The notes under the pieces are model-generated. The model saw only the letters and a program-made list of their open reading frames with translations, was not told where the DNA came from and searched no databases. Shown piece by piece: positions 22,353 to 34,166 of a DNA stretch of 64,000 nt (position 1 is the first letter of the stretch; each line of letters begins with the position of its first letter). Made by a program: the position numbers and the translations under genes. The stretch comes from Chiridota heheva (Eukaryota; Echinodermata; Holothuroidea; Apodida; Chiridotidae), in the NCBI GenBank assembly GCA_020152595.1, contig JAIGNY010001203.1:167501-231500 (forward strand), in the 5' to 3' direction.

Positions 22353-23562
22353 AAAGTGGTTGATACACACGGGTGACGGACCTAGAGACACAAGTTGCCC
22401 GACTATTATTTAGTTGTTTTGATCTTGAGCATCTGAAGTAAAAACGAACAGCATTTTGCTGTTTCAATAAGAGGATATCTCTGATACGGGATTATTCATC
22501 GGGTCGATGAGCACTAGATGCGACAAAGGCCTGCCTTAGAGCAACCTGACACAAAACGTGTAACACACAAAGCGACCACTTGCTCGGGAGCAAATTTAGG
22601 ACGTTCCATCTAAAAGTGTTTTTGTTGTTGTTGAAAAGTTCTGCGATCTACATTATGTTTATACCCGTTTTGTGAATAGAGTGTAATGAATATATGCTTT
22701 TTGCACATAAATAACAGTTATTATGTTCAGTGAGACTGTTTCGGATGTTGTAATGTTTACACATTACCCAGCAATTTATCAAACTCTATTATCATAATGG
22801 ACGGTTCCTTTGGACGCGTGACAAAAACTGAAATTTTAACAGTACATCTCTCTCATCAGCTCAGGTACTTCTTTCGTAATATTTATGAAAGATTATGTTC
22901 TTGATATATAGTTCATAAACTATCATTAAATTCAAAAGTTCATTAATTTATCAAAGACGTTATTAAAATGAACGTAGAATATCAGTCATTGCAACACTCA
23001 ACTTGGTCGTGTTGTTGGGATGCAGATGACGTATAAAGAAACAAAACAAATCAAAAGAAAATCAGGGATTCAAGACTTTTTTGGGGGAGTGGGGAATTTA
23101 CGACGCAGCAAAGTAATCAATCAATTCAATTGTTATATAGTTGGATAGGTCTTACATCACCGTTATGAAAACCAGTTTAACTGGAGTTATCATTTTCGGG
23201 GAAATAATATAAAACATGCCTTGTTTTGACTTCACCATAGAACTTTGACGCACCCTAATTGAAAAAGATGGCAAAACGGGCTCATAAATATAGCATTTAC
23301 AACAAAATAACAATTAATATAAACAAGAGTGCAAGTTTGTTGGATGTAAAATTAATTTCTAAACCAGAAACTTCTTTAGGTAAAAAAAGTTTGATTAATT
23401 CATATAGTGTTAATGAGACGTGGCTTAAAATGGAAGCAAATGATCGCAACTCTTTTATATGATTGAAAATTAAAAATTGCTTTAAAATGTTGCCATTACA
23501 TCTAGCGGTATTCTCTTTACCTTGTAGGCTATTATAAGCACGGAAAGTGAGCTTGGTGAAAG
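22353..23562. other. No gene recognised
   Basis: AT-rich sequence. The 67-codon frame at 23259-23462 has no known motif and no convincing splice context. Confidence 0.5.
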
Positions 23563-24081
23563 GAACAACAAAATTGTTAGTCGAGGGTCAAACATTCAAT
23601 ACAAGAGATAGAACAGGAAGTAGATGCCATTCTTGAGCGACATCAGTTATGCATTTTGACAGCAAAACATGTAAGTGACCAATGATTGGTCAGCTCTCGA
23701 CATTATACTAGACCTTATTGCTGCCATTGAATCTCTTAATAATGAAACGAAGAACAAAGTGATAGAAACAATGAAAGATTATGCTGTTATATGTGTTGTG
23801 ATCATTGCATTGAATCATTCAGGTAAGGAAGTTGGTTATTTTCAACATATTCCGAACCATCGATAATAAATTTATATAAATACAAATCTAGATTCGACGA
23901 TTATGAAACCAAATGTGCATGGTATCACATGTACAACTTCGATTTTCACTGCAGGAAGTAAATTCATCACAGCTGAAATTTCGTATGACATTTCAAACAA
24001 ATATGGTCAGAATATCAAGTCACACCGTTTCCCCTGAACCAAAGGATTTCCCCGTATTTGGCGAGTGGTTATTGGTGCTGG
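23563..24081 (+). pseudogene. TRIM-like gene remnant, copy 1: coiled-coil part
   Basis: The segment reads EVDAILERHQLCILTAKHVS (about 23611-23670) followed, after a frame change, by DIILDLIAAIESLNNETKNK (about 23700-23760). It is a helical stretch, with a plausible donor cag/gtaagg at 23821 and an acceptor ttcactgcag before 23955. The first part matches 29740-29850, which reads EVDALLERHQIC and lies downstream of a RING/B-box pseudogene. I therefore assign both to TRIM-like proteins, in the coiled-coil zone after the B-boxes. No RING or B-box is found upstream of this copy. Confidence 0.5.
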
Positions 24082-24127
24082 TAAACACCTCATTTTGATT
24101 GATAGCGACAATCAACACATGAATATG

Positions 24128-24536
24128 ATTGGCCATGCGGGTCATAACGTCTCCTAATATGACGCCTAAGAAAAATCAATTCTTACGTCGTAACAATCAT
24201 TTCTTACGCTGTAACAATTCCATTTCACACGTCTAATTTTTTAATTCCCACGTCTAAAAGAAACAGTCATCAGCGACCCGTTTAGACGTGTGCAATGGAA
24301 TTGCTACGACGTAAGAAATGATTGTTACGTCGTAAGAATTGATATTTCTTAGACGTAAAATAGGTCTGAAAATTCGTTTTGACGCGTAAAATTATGTCTA
24401 TTCTTACGTCAGTACGTTAAAAGAAAACAGCGAATTAGCGACCCATTTTAGACGTACGAAACGGAAATGTTACGACGTAAGAAATGATTATTCTTCGGCG
24501 TAACATTAGGAGACGTTATGACCTGCATGATCAACC
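24128..24536. mobile_element. MITE A, copy 1 (GGTCATAACGTCTCC ends)
   Basis: The left end TTGGCCATGCGGGTCATAAC then GTCTCCTAATAT is mirrored by the right end TAGGAGACGTTATGACCTGC. Long imperfect inverted repeats fill the element, with many copies of CTTACGTCGTAA-like palindromes. It lies between the coiled-coil and beta-rich parts of TRIM-like copy 1. A second copy is at 29189-29699. Confidence 0.85.
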
Positions 24537-24539
24537 ATC

Positions 24540-25092
24540 TGACCATACACGAGCGGAATATTTTTGGTTTAGCCTTATGACAGATCAAGGGACAAAATTC
24601 TCGTTTGCAGAAATAAAGAGGGAGGAGTTAAGAAGGCAATATTTGACAAACAGATCAATTGTCAAGATTAAAGGTCAATATCAGACAAAAGTAGCCTGTA
24701 TTCGTAGTAATACAATACTCATATGCATTCGTGAACATAAGAAAGCCGTTGTCGTGGATCGAAAAACGAATACTCTTTGTCAGTTCTTGCCTCCAACTGA
24801 TGGCGACAATCTAGCGTCACGGACGTGTTGTTGTCATAAAAACGGTACATATCTTATTGTTTGGAACATGCCAATAGAATACTCGCGAAGAATACTCGCT
24901 GTATACAAAGACGATGGAAATTTTGTAGCACAAGTTCATTTAGAACATTGTTGCATTAGTATAGCAATACTGCCAATAAAAGGTGGAGAAGACAAGATTG
25001 CTGTAGGGTCATACAATATCAACAAATCATTCACTTTCAAGCAGGTGACTATAATGAAAACAAATCTTCCGAGGAAGCAACATATGCGATAA
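24540..25092 (+). pseudogene. TRIM-like gene remnant, copy 1: C-terminal beta-propeller-like part
   Basis: An open frame of about 184 codons follows MITE A. It reads beta-rich repeats such as IKGQYQTKVACIRSNTILIC, HKKAVVVDRKTNTLCQFLPP and GTYLIVWNMPIEYSRRILAV, then GGEDKIAVGSYN. Alternating strands with VVDRKTN- and YKDDGNF-type turns suggest the C-terminal propeller (NHL-like) seen after the coiled coil in many TRIM proteins. A diverged relative at 33810-34020 shares VVDRKMN, LLPPN and SRRAIL. It may be the last exon of a real gene, since the frame is intact, but the start lies in the MITE and no complete gene can be assembled. Confidence 0.5.
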
Positions 25093-27689
25093 GTTTACGT
25101 AGCCTGCCTCGTGGTGCTTATTGATGTTAACAGATAAGTTATTTCAAATATATGATCCACTCAGTTGCCATCTTTTCTTAACAAATTGTTTTTTTGTAAT
25201 TTAGACTCGGCAATGGTGCTTTTATTCAAACATTCAAAGGCAAAGTATATATATTTACGAGATCAAGAAACAGTTGCGCGACAGGGATTGAAATGCAGGT
25301 TATAATTCAAAAAATAGCGCACACGGAATATGTTCTCGGATGTAACTGGCACAATGATTTGGCTAGATAGACTGATAAATTGAAAGTAGGCCTACAACTT
25401 TTTGGAAGAAAAAAAATGTTACTGACAGCTTATAATATACTGGATATTGGATGCGTATTTTCTTCATGCATGATACTAAATAAGGGAGCTCCACATCCAA
25501 AAGGCGTTTTGCCTCAAGATGTCAAACGTCTGGGGAAAATAAAAGCTGTCGGAACCCCCTCCTCCCCCTCTCCCTCTCTATAAAAGGTATATGGTCTATA
25601 AAGATTTTTGGTCCACGAGAAAGAGCAGTAAGTTCTAAACGCAGCAGTCTGTAAATCTTGTTAATAGCGCGTATAGTATTTGAATTATAACTGATTGATT
25701 AAAGTTTTAGCAATCTGCAGTGAATGCATAATTTATGTTGAATTTGTGATATATGACCAGACGGGTAGCTGAAAAGCTTCATTCAAGTCTTTATTTTTCC
25801 TTCCTAAATTTTCAGTTCCTAAAAATGATGACAAAGTCTATTCCTGCTAGATTTTGGTTAAGGGTATTGTCAATATTAAAAACGTTTGGTTAAAACTTCT
25901 CTCCATTTTAAACAAATGTGTGACTAGCAATTAAAAAACAAAGGGCTTACAACTTCCGCCCTGTCATACATCACAGGAGGAACTTAGAGAGGAACAAAAA
26001 TGTGTATATTTTGACCAGAAAATTTATAATACTCTAAAATAGTAAATTTTTAACCAATTTGGACGAATGTTTTTGCTATTTTCATCATTATTTTTTTTTA
26101 AATGGATTTTAAAGCAATATAACATTAGTTGCTGCTACACGTCCATATACCTTTAAAGTCGGTCTCCACAAACCAGGGAACCGCTAGTAGTTCCTCGTAG
26201 GTAGCACGAAAGTAATTATTATCCCTATTGGAACCTATGATCAAAGAGTCGAGTTTCAGGTCTGTTTTTTGTACCAGAAAGTTTAGTGAAAGATATTACA
26301 TAGTACATTTTGGAAAACATCACGAAATATAACAAAACTTTCGCGTACGGGTACGAGAAGGACCCTGAACTTGACTCTTTTAACATAGGCTTCAATGGGG
26401 CAAATAATTTCGTGCTACCTTTAGCGAGACCTGGTATATACACACTACATGTAATTTTAAGAAGGAAAGTGCGGCAATTTCAAAATATTTGATAGAAATG
26501 TAATTAAATAAGCACAAAAAGTGACATTTCTGGCCCAGAAGACTCAGATTAAGATGAAAATTTGCCCTTTCATTGGTTCACTTGATCAATTCTGCAAATC
26601 TCAGGATAAGGCATTTAAAAGTTGTCAAAAAAGTTAGATAACAGTCATTTTTCATATTCCAGTTAAGGCTAAATGTGCACTAAATAGGCTTGTTTGGGGG
26701 AGCATAGCATACTTATTGCTGAAGTTTAGGGGGGATAAGGGGACATGGTTTTATGGATTTCTGTTTGATGCCACGATATTTACCTGAATTAGATGGCAAA
26801 AAGCCCTTTTCTAAGGAGAGACGGTGTTTTTATGCTATAGAATAGTGTAATTAAAGGTTCCAATCATATTTTCATGCCAATTTTCTTATTCCTTAATTAT
26901 AAGCTGTATTCCCAAGGGCGTGCTTCACACATAGCCTTCAAATGTATTTGGACCACCCTCTCCAAAATTATTTTCCAAGGGAATACTATTTTCTTACTGT
27001 TTTCGTTGGTTTTAATGATGGACAATATGAGTATATCATACATGTGTAATTTGCATGTGTCATCAGCTAGCCAAGCGGAATTTAGGGTCATACAATGTTG
27101 GTGGGAATTTAGTACCGGATGTAGTGATATAGGTCTTAAAGAGATAGGATGAAGTTTGTGTAGGTAGCACATAACTAATTAGGTATTACTGCCCCAGGCC
27201 AAAATGAGAACCCCCGAGAAAAGGCTAATAAAGAATATTTTCGAGATGTCCAATTTCATATTTGTGTAATTTGCATATGTCACATATTGCACAATCAAAT
27301 GCTAGCTGATTATCTGGGATCCAAATGATCCGGTGGAATTTTGATTCATTTGATTAATCTGAACTTAAAATACTCAAGTTTTGTACATTCTTTGTTTGTA
27401 TTTCGTGTGACGCTCAAGATGTTTTTGTATTGATTATTGTGGGCTATATAGTAATAAACCAGTTTACATGTACAGGAAAGTTCAAATAGAACACTATATG
27501 CGGCCCCAAGCACGGGCGCTTATTAGGGGCGAACTTCGGGCTTAAAAAATGGTGCAATTTTATTTTCGTAAGCACCCCACGGGCGCTTATCTACGTCGAT
27601 TACGGTAATTAGTTCCGTGCTACCTGCACAATATAGTTTCCATATAGATTTTATCAGTCTAAGTGAAGCTGGATCTTCTTTAGAAGATT
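25093..27689. other. No gene recognised; one short GC-rich repeat
   Basis: Mostly AT-rich DNA. At 27500-27608 the text GGGCGCTTATTAGGGGCGAA and CACGGGCGCTTATCTACG then TACGGTAAT looks like a dispersed MITE-type repeat. Open frames at 26874-27172 on both strands show no known motif. Confidence 0.5.
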
Positions 27690-28682
27690 TATGAACACTT
27701 TCTACAGTGTCCGATTTGATTAGAGCAATTTGAAGATCCTAAGCAGCTCCATGTCACCACAAGTTTTGTGTAAATTGTTTGCAGCAATGCTTCCAGCAAC
27801 TTCACATTGGAGAATCATTTCTGTGTCCATTATGTAAGTTTGAGACTGAAGTGCCCGATGGCGGGGCTGCTGCCATTAAAGCTGACTTATTCGTACAAGG
27901 TCTACTTAATTTGGTAGAATTAGAACAGATTATGGGACAAGAAATTGCAATGCAAATCATGTGGAGTGAAAACAATCTTCGGCTGCTTATTCACTTGTTG
28001 GGCTAAATGTACAGGATTCATCTGCCATGAGTGCTACAAACAACACAGTGTATTAGTAGGACTTAAGGACCACAAGGAGATAATTTGCCTTCAAGATGTG
28101 GCGGCAGGTAGGATCAAAATTGACTTTGAAAAATTGATGTCTCTTAGTCAAGTTCCGAAATGTCCTAAGCATACGGAAATGATTTTACGTCTTAATTGCA
28201 AAATTTGCAACAATCGGCAAATCTGTTCAAGTTGTTATCCAGTCGATCATGCAGGACACGACTTGGAAAGTTAAAGGATGCGACAAATAGGGTTCGTAGC
28301 AGCTTGACGGTGCAAGTAGCTGAGTCTGAGCGAAACTCAACTCGATGAAAGGCCAGAAAGGAGCAAATTAAATTTAAACTCGCAAATAAGAATAGATTCA
28401 AACAAGAGCTAAATAAGGATATCAAATTCACAACGGCGGCGAAAAAAAAAATTAAACGTTGCTGTACAAATTAAAGAGAAGACTATAAGTATCTAAAAGT
28501 AAATAGCGCGAGCAGGCAAGTGAAAGAACAAGCTGCAAAAGAGATCAGGGAAATAGAAGAAAAAATAGTAGTACAAAACAGGTTTCGAATGAAAGCAAAA
28601 AAAATCACCGAACGTGAAACACAAACTCGGACAGTTTTGAGCGACTAAGAGATCCAAGTAAAGACATTGGTGTAAGAAACTG
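27690..28682 (+). pseudogene. TRIM-like E3 ligase pseudogene, copy 2: RING, two B-boxes, coiled coil
   Basis: The order is RING, B-box 1, B-box 2, coiled coil, as in TRIM ubiquitin ligases. The RING reads FLQCPI-stop-LEQFEDPKQL, then CHHKFCVNCLQQC and SFLCPLCKFE. The second zinc ligand Cys is a TGA at 27717-27719, and one base is missing near 27748. After RING the frame changes near 27940. B-box 1 reads QCKSCGVKTIFGCLFTCWAK with CTGFICHECYKQH (27946-28045). B-box 2 reads KCPKHTEMILRLNCKICNN then QICSSCYPVDHAGHD (28158-28262). Another shift at about 28272 leads into a charged helical stretch, LKDATNRVRSSL and later EIREIEEKIV. At least three frameshifts and several stops make it a pseudogene. 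It runs into the array at 28690. Confidence 0.83.
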
Positions 28683-28689
28683 AGGCTTA

Positions 28690-29212
28690 TGGTTGGCCTG
28701 CGGGTCATAACGTCTATGGTTATCCATACGGGTCATAACGTCTATGGTTGGCCATGCGGGTCATAACGTCTATGGTTGGCCTGCGGGTCATAACGTCTAT
28801 GGTTGGCCTGCGGGTCATAACGTCTATGGTTGGCCTGCGGGTCATAACGTCTATGGTTAGCCATACGGGTCATAACGTCTATGGTTATCCATACGGGTCA
28901 TAACGTCTATGGTTGGCCTGCGGGTCATAACGTCTATGGTTGGCCTGCGGGTCATAACGTCTATGGTTGGCCATGCGGGTCATAACGTCTATGGTTGGCC
29001 ACGCGGGTCATAACGTCTATGGTTAGCTATACGGGTCATAACGTCTATGGTTGGCTATGCGGGTCATAACGTCTGTGGTTGGCCATGCGGGTCATAACAT
29101 CTATGGTTGGCCTGCGGGTCATAACGTCTATGGTTAGCCATACGGGTCATAACGTCTATGGTTGGCTATGCGGGTCATAACGTCTATGGTTAGCCATACG
29201 GGTCATAACGTC
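28690..29212. repeat. 27-28-bp tandem array derived from MITE A end, about 19 copies
   Basis: The unit is close to GGTTGGCCATGCGGGTCATA followed by ACGTCTAT, with variants cctgcggg, ccatacggg and ctatgcggg. The last copy runs without a break into the intact left end of MITE A (GGTCATAACGTCTCC) at about 29200. The unit equals the terminal segment of MITE A plus a two-to-four-base linker. It is not CRISPR: the units have no spacers and the host is eukaryotic. Confidence 0.93.
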
Positions 29213-29699
29213 TCCTGATATTACACCTAAGAAAAATCATTTCTTAAGTCGTAATGATAAGTTCTTACGTCGTAGCAATTCTATTTCATACCCGTCTAAA
29301 ACGGGTCGCTAATTGACTTTGAATTTGGATAGATGCATTGTGAGATTCTTCTGTAAAGGTTTCCCTGATCGGGAGAACAAAACTGTTCTCCCGATCGGGA
29401 GAACAAAACTGAACTGTTCTCCTGATCGGGGGTACAAACCGGACTGAATTGGCTGTTTACTTATAGACATAAATTTACTCTTAAAAACTAATTTTCTATT
29501 CTTACATCTAACTGTCTAAAAGAAACAGCCAATCAGCGCCCGCTTTAGACGTATGCAATGGAATTGTTATGGCGTAAGAACTGATTGTTTCGACGTAAGA
29601 AACTATTGTTACGACCTTTAATCGTATGAAAATGAATTGCTACAACGTAAGAACTGATTGTGCGTAATATTAGGAGACGTTATGACCCGTATGGCCAAC
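29189..29699. mobile_element. MITE A, copy 2
   Basis: It has the same ends as 24128-24536: GCCATACGGGTCATAACGTC at the left and GACGTTATGACCCGTATGGC at the right. Internal CTTACGTCGTA palindromes and a TTTAGACGTATGCAATGGAA block are shared with copy 1. A separate hairpin-rich insert with GATCGGGAGAACAAAACTG repeats lies at about 29365-29445 and is absent from copy 1. Confidence 0.85.
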
Positions 29700-29900
29700 A
29701 AGAGAGGCTTGGTGGGTCGAATTCACACAGTCAATGCGAGAGTTAGAAGTAGAAGTAGATGCCCTTCTCGAGCGACATCAGATATGTTCAACGATGACAA
29801 AGCAAGTGATCTAACCAATTATTGGTCAGCCTATACCAGACCTTATTGGTCACAAAAGGTCGCATACTTTGGAAACAAACACCTGAGTATTTTTAATATG
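29700..29900 (+). pseudogene. TRIM-like copy 2, coiled-coil continuation after MITE A
   Basis: Sequence directly right of MITE A reads EVDALLERHQIC and, in shifted frame, IGQPIPDL. It is similar in DNA and protein to copy 1 at 23600-23720. The MITE and its array therefore split the coiled-coil part of TRIM-like copy 2. Confidence 0.55.
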
Positions 29901-30880
29901 ACTGTACGACACATAACTCTATAAGAAAAAACATAATTTAAAGCAAACTTTCCATTACCTTGTTCAAAAAATAGGAAGAAACTTGATAATGTAATTCTTT
30001 AGATGAATCATCTATTTTGGTCCAAGAATTCTATGCTTACAATGTTAACAACATCGCTTTGTAAGTGAATTTAGACAATTTCGCCATGTACATGTTGTAT
30101 AGAAATTAATATGATTGAACAGTTTAAACAGTTATATGGCTCAAAATTGGGGAACAACATAATTGGCTTCCTAAATGCAAGGATAATTTCGAATTTCCAA
30201 AAATAGACACTTCGTGTATACATCTTTGCTTTCCCCTCTCGATTTGCTGGTGCTTTGTGCTAACACGTTTTCACCCGTTTCTGATCTTTCTTAATATATG
30301 TTACTAGGTTAACTTTTTAATACAGAACAATTGAGAGAGTGAAATTTCTAATATATACCTTTTTCATCGCATACAGAGAGAGATGCTTTGCATACAAATT
30401 TGAATCATCTACTCTATCACACCTAATCAGTCAGTCAGTGGCAATATTTAAAAGAACCGAAGCAACGAAAATATCGTGTTGATTAAATCTGTTTTGAGCA
30501 CCGACCCATGTTTTTGTCCCTTAAGCACTACAAAGCTATGCGCGTTTGATAATATAACTTATATAGCTCCTATTTACTGTTCGTATCACTATCAACGCAC
30601 CGTGGCACTCACTGTCTGATACGGGTGAGGGTGAAACAGTCTCGTGGTTAAAACGTTTATATGACATTGAATGTCAACCTAAAAATATTTGGGATTTGCT
30701 TTACCCTCAATATGATATATAAAACTTGGCATCGTTTGTAGCATTATCATATTGTATACTTTACATTAATTAGACAAAAATCTTGTTGAGTTCTTGGATA
30801 ATCATGACATTTAGCGTTTTGTGTAATGATCATTTGTAATACTCAAATAACAGTGTTGAGGCGGGGTGTTTATAATTATC
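29901..30880. other. No gene recognised
   Basis: AT-rich sequence without recognisable coding or repeat structure. Confidence 0.5.
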
Positions 30881-30992
30881 TAATGCACTCGGCAAAGGAC
30901 TTTGGGACGAGTGGAATGACTTTAGGAGGGCCATTTGCAAGTGCAAAGTGTTTTGGACAAGGAATTAACCAAATATTCAAGGTCGTGCATTA
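30881..30992. mobile_element. MITE B, copy 1 (TAATGCAC ends)
   Basis: It starts TAATGCACTCGGCAAAGGAC and ends GGTCGTGCATTA, an inverted pair. The left arm also matches 51485-51520 (TTAATGCACAGGGCAAAGGA). Length is about 112 bp, which suits a small non-autonomous palindromic element. Confidence 0.65.
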
Positions 30993-31539
30993 TCGGGACT
31001 TAGCGAGTCATGATAATGCAAATACTCATTCGAAATTTCATAAATTGTGTTAAAAATAGTGGCAATATGCATTACTTTGTCTTGCCTATATATAAAGTAT
31101 GCCATATTTTAGCGTGTAGTGTTATTAGTTACATTTTTCACCGCGTTGTAGCAATATCTGTGACGGGCGATTATAGTGTTTTCAAAGTCTAGTAACCAAA
31201 ATAGTACTTTGCCTTATCGTTTGTTGATTATTTACATGGACTGTGCATGTTATTGCTATGATATAAACTTACCCACCAAGACAGGGTTTTCCAATGAATC
31301 AAATGGGACACGTTCGACCTACATTTTTTTGTATTCCTTAAAAATAAGGTTTTATGCACGTAGATGTTAATGGGTGTGATTACTTATTTCCGGGGAGGTG
31401 TGTGGTGACTTTACTGGTGAAATTAAGTTTTCCGCAATGTTCATATTCCACATCACGAAGCATGAAGTCCTTTTATAAATATTCCAACAAAATCTAAGCT
31501 CATGTTTTCAACCTGTGGTCCTCGTTCCTGGGTATGATG

Positions 31540-31990
31540 CTAATCGACTATACGCACTCTCTTTGCATCTGGGTAGAACTGAATTAATTATGTTTGGAAC
31601 TAAAACTAGTGTTCCCATCAATTCTAATATTGCTGATTAATGTGGTGGTATTACAGTTATTCCATCAATTCTAGGTCCCACCTTCGATGAATTATTGTCT
31701 GGTGGATCCAGTGCCCGCGATATCATGAAAAATGCGGGTAATTTCATCAAAATTACCCGAACCCACACTTGTTCTTTAAATTTCCTTAAAGAAAAACGTA
31801 ATACACCTTTTTTTAATATTTACCATCGTAAATTCTTGAATCTCATATATTACATACAATGAACAATACCGAAACTATGATCTTTTTCTGAAATCTGTGT
31901 ATGATGTATATTTTCAAACCGGTATTGAAGTCAAGCTTAATGCTTTTAAGGTAGCTCCACTAAGTCATATTTCAAGATAAAGCGCATCGC
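31540..31990 (+). pseudogene. LINE reverse transcriptase 3' fragment (second family)
   Basis: Translation gives SLHLGRTELIMFGTKTSVPI and, after a stop, ILGPTFDELLSGGSSARDIM then RTHTCSLNFLKE. The SLHLGKTE-(L/I)-(M/L)-FG pattern and the LG-x-x-D-x-x-LSG block are typical of the RT thumb region in some non-LTR elements. The Jockey element at 37-42 kb reads differently in this region, so a different family is likely. It is broken by stops. Confidence 0.65.
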
Positions 31991-33809
31991 TACCATCTGA
32001 CCATGGGCTGATGGAAAGCTCAACAATGACATTTTAGCAAAGCATTGTGTAATGTTATTCAAGTGTAGGAAATTAATGCATAGGCCTAATATTAAGACTA
32101 AAGAAAAGGTAATTGACTATTTTTGATTTTATCAAACAGTCAAATGTCGATTTGCACAACGTTTCTCGGTATGTGAGCGGATAACCTCCCCTCTACCATA
32201 ACCATTCCGTGATCATTTTAATCGTAGTAAGAATAGATATTCCTATACTTTTAGTAACAAAGATTATTTAAACGCCTCTTAAACAGTTAAAGCAGTTTGT
32301 GTTCCAATTGAGATCTTTGACAGTCCGGTAGCATGCCTATTAATGGGAACATAAATGTTCCTATTATTGGACATATTTTGTACATGGAGGCCGCCATTTT
32401 GTAATATTTCCCATGATCCTTTGCTATCCTAACGTTAAAGCCTTATGCAATGTTGCATTTTTCAAATTTAAAATACGTCTGGGAAAAATATATTTGCGAG
32501 GAGAAATTTAAAACTCATGAAAATACCTTCATTACTACGATGCTTACAACTTTTCCACTCCCATTTGATATGTTCACCGTTTTCGAAATATTAGATAAGA
32601 TAGACAATAGGGCTAGGCCTTCAGGCGCGAAACAGCCATTTTGAAAATTCAAATGTTTTTAAACACGATGATTTTTGATATTTCAAGTACTTGAATTAAA
32701 AACTATTGCAATTTATCGCAACATCTGACAGTCTGAACAATATGACCTGATGACTGCATGACTTCAATATTTTCGTGTCTTATATATGTTCCTATTAATA
32801 AGTATGCTTCCAGCCTGTTTAATGTTGATCAACAATGTTTATTTCTACACAGTAGTTACATCTACTAGGGGCGGAGCCAGAATAAAATGTCAGGGGGCCA
32901 AGCCAAACCAAACCATAAATGATGTGATAACGTGTTTTATGAGCAGTTGTGTTATGATTAATGCTCCATATAGGGACAAGGTTGCAGAGTCTTCTAAGCG
33001 GGAAGCAGAGAGAAAGGTACTCCTTGAAAGGATTTCACCTGCCCTATTGCATGTTTTCTTTTGATTAGGAAATTATTAACAACAAAAATGAAGCATATAT
33101 TCTTATCAGCCTGAAACACGTCTACAAATTTGGCAAAATTATCGGAAATTTTGGTAGAATGCACGTACGTTATAGGTATAGAGGCTGAAAAATGTGTCTG
33201 TGTTAATGGCGCTGACCATTGGCAACATTTTCCCATATTTTGGTAAAATGTGGCAACATTTTCCCATACATGATGAAAATGTACAGAAAATCGAAGGAAA
33301 ATCGCCCCTAAAATGAAGAAAATTGCAGGAGAATTTAAGAAATTTGCTACACATTGAAAGAGATACAGTATCCCAAACATTGAAGGAAATTTACCTATAT
33401 TGCACAATTGACGTAAATTTCCTGAAAGTTTAAAAAATTGCCTCAAAATGAAGAAATTTACCAGGTGGATTTCGTCTAAATGATATTACATGTCTGTTCA
33501 AGTTTGATTTTCATTATAAGGATAAAGAAAACACCAATAAAACTTTTTTCGAACTTTAGGTTTCATTGATGGTAGAAAGAAAAGGTTATTTCACCTTAAT
33601 AACGTTTTTAATAAACCAAGGAACCATATAATTGTTTGCGGCAAAAAAGATGCATGGCAGAGCTAACATAATGATATTTATTGAACATTTCAATTGTCAA
33701 GAGATTATTAACTTTGACTTAAAATTCAGTCCAAAATGGTAGCTTATCATTACACTTAACTCAAAGAGATACAATACTCATGTGTTCCTTTAAGAGTTTG
33801 AATGTTATT
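31991..33809. other. Gene-free stretch with dispersed-repeat text
   Basis: GGGCGGAGCCAGAATAAAAT at about 32872 and reiterated GGCAAAATT/GGAAATTT phrases at 33120-33470 resemble text at 9300-9690 and 57480-58550. They are probably old copies of one dispersed family. No gene is recognised. Confidence 0.4.
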
Positions 33810-34020
33810 GTTGTGGATCGCAAGATGAATTCAATTTTTCACCTGCTGCCTCCAAATATACAACCACGGAATGGTCACGGTTGCTCCGACAAATATGGCA
33901 ATTTCTTTGATTCCTGGAGCTCAAACGTTTCGAGACGTGCAATACTATAGCAGCATACAAAGATTATGGGAGAATCCTAGGACAACCTTGTTTGAACATT
34001 CTTCTTACATTGTCACACCG
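33810..34020 (+). pseudogene. TRIM-like propeller fragment
   Basis: Reads IVVDRKMNSIFHLLPPN, then NGHGCSDKYGNFFDSW and SRRAIL with AAYKDYG in shifted frames. It parallels VVDRKTNTLCQFLPP ... SRRILAVYKDDG of 24750-24920 in the same order. It is therefore a decayed relative of the C-terminal part of TRIM-like copy 1, perhaps the far end of copy 2. Confidence 0.6.
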
Positions 34021-34166
34021 TAGCAATAAGGGTGTTTCAGCCGACGTCATGAGGTCACATGACTTTGTTTACATCGCCCATTTTGTCGGTCAAAACACTG
34101 TCGTCTGCTGTACATTTAATTAGACACGTACTTTTTCATGTTGTTATTTAAGATTATTTTTGTAAG

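Noticed and set aside
26874..27172. Pair of overlapping 90-codon frames on opposite strands
   Set aside because: No motif, no codon or splice evidence, and both strands are equally open.
28690..29212. Regularly spaced repeats that might be taken for a CRISPR array
   Set aside because: Units are contiguous without spacers, are derived from a MITE end, and the window is clearly animal DNA.
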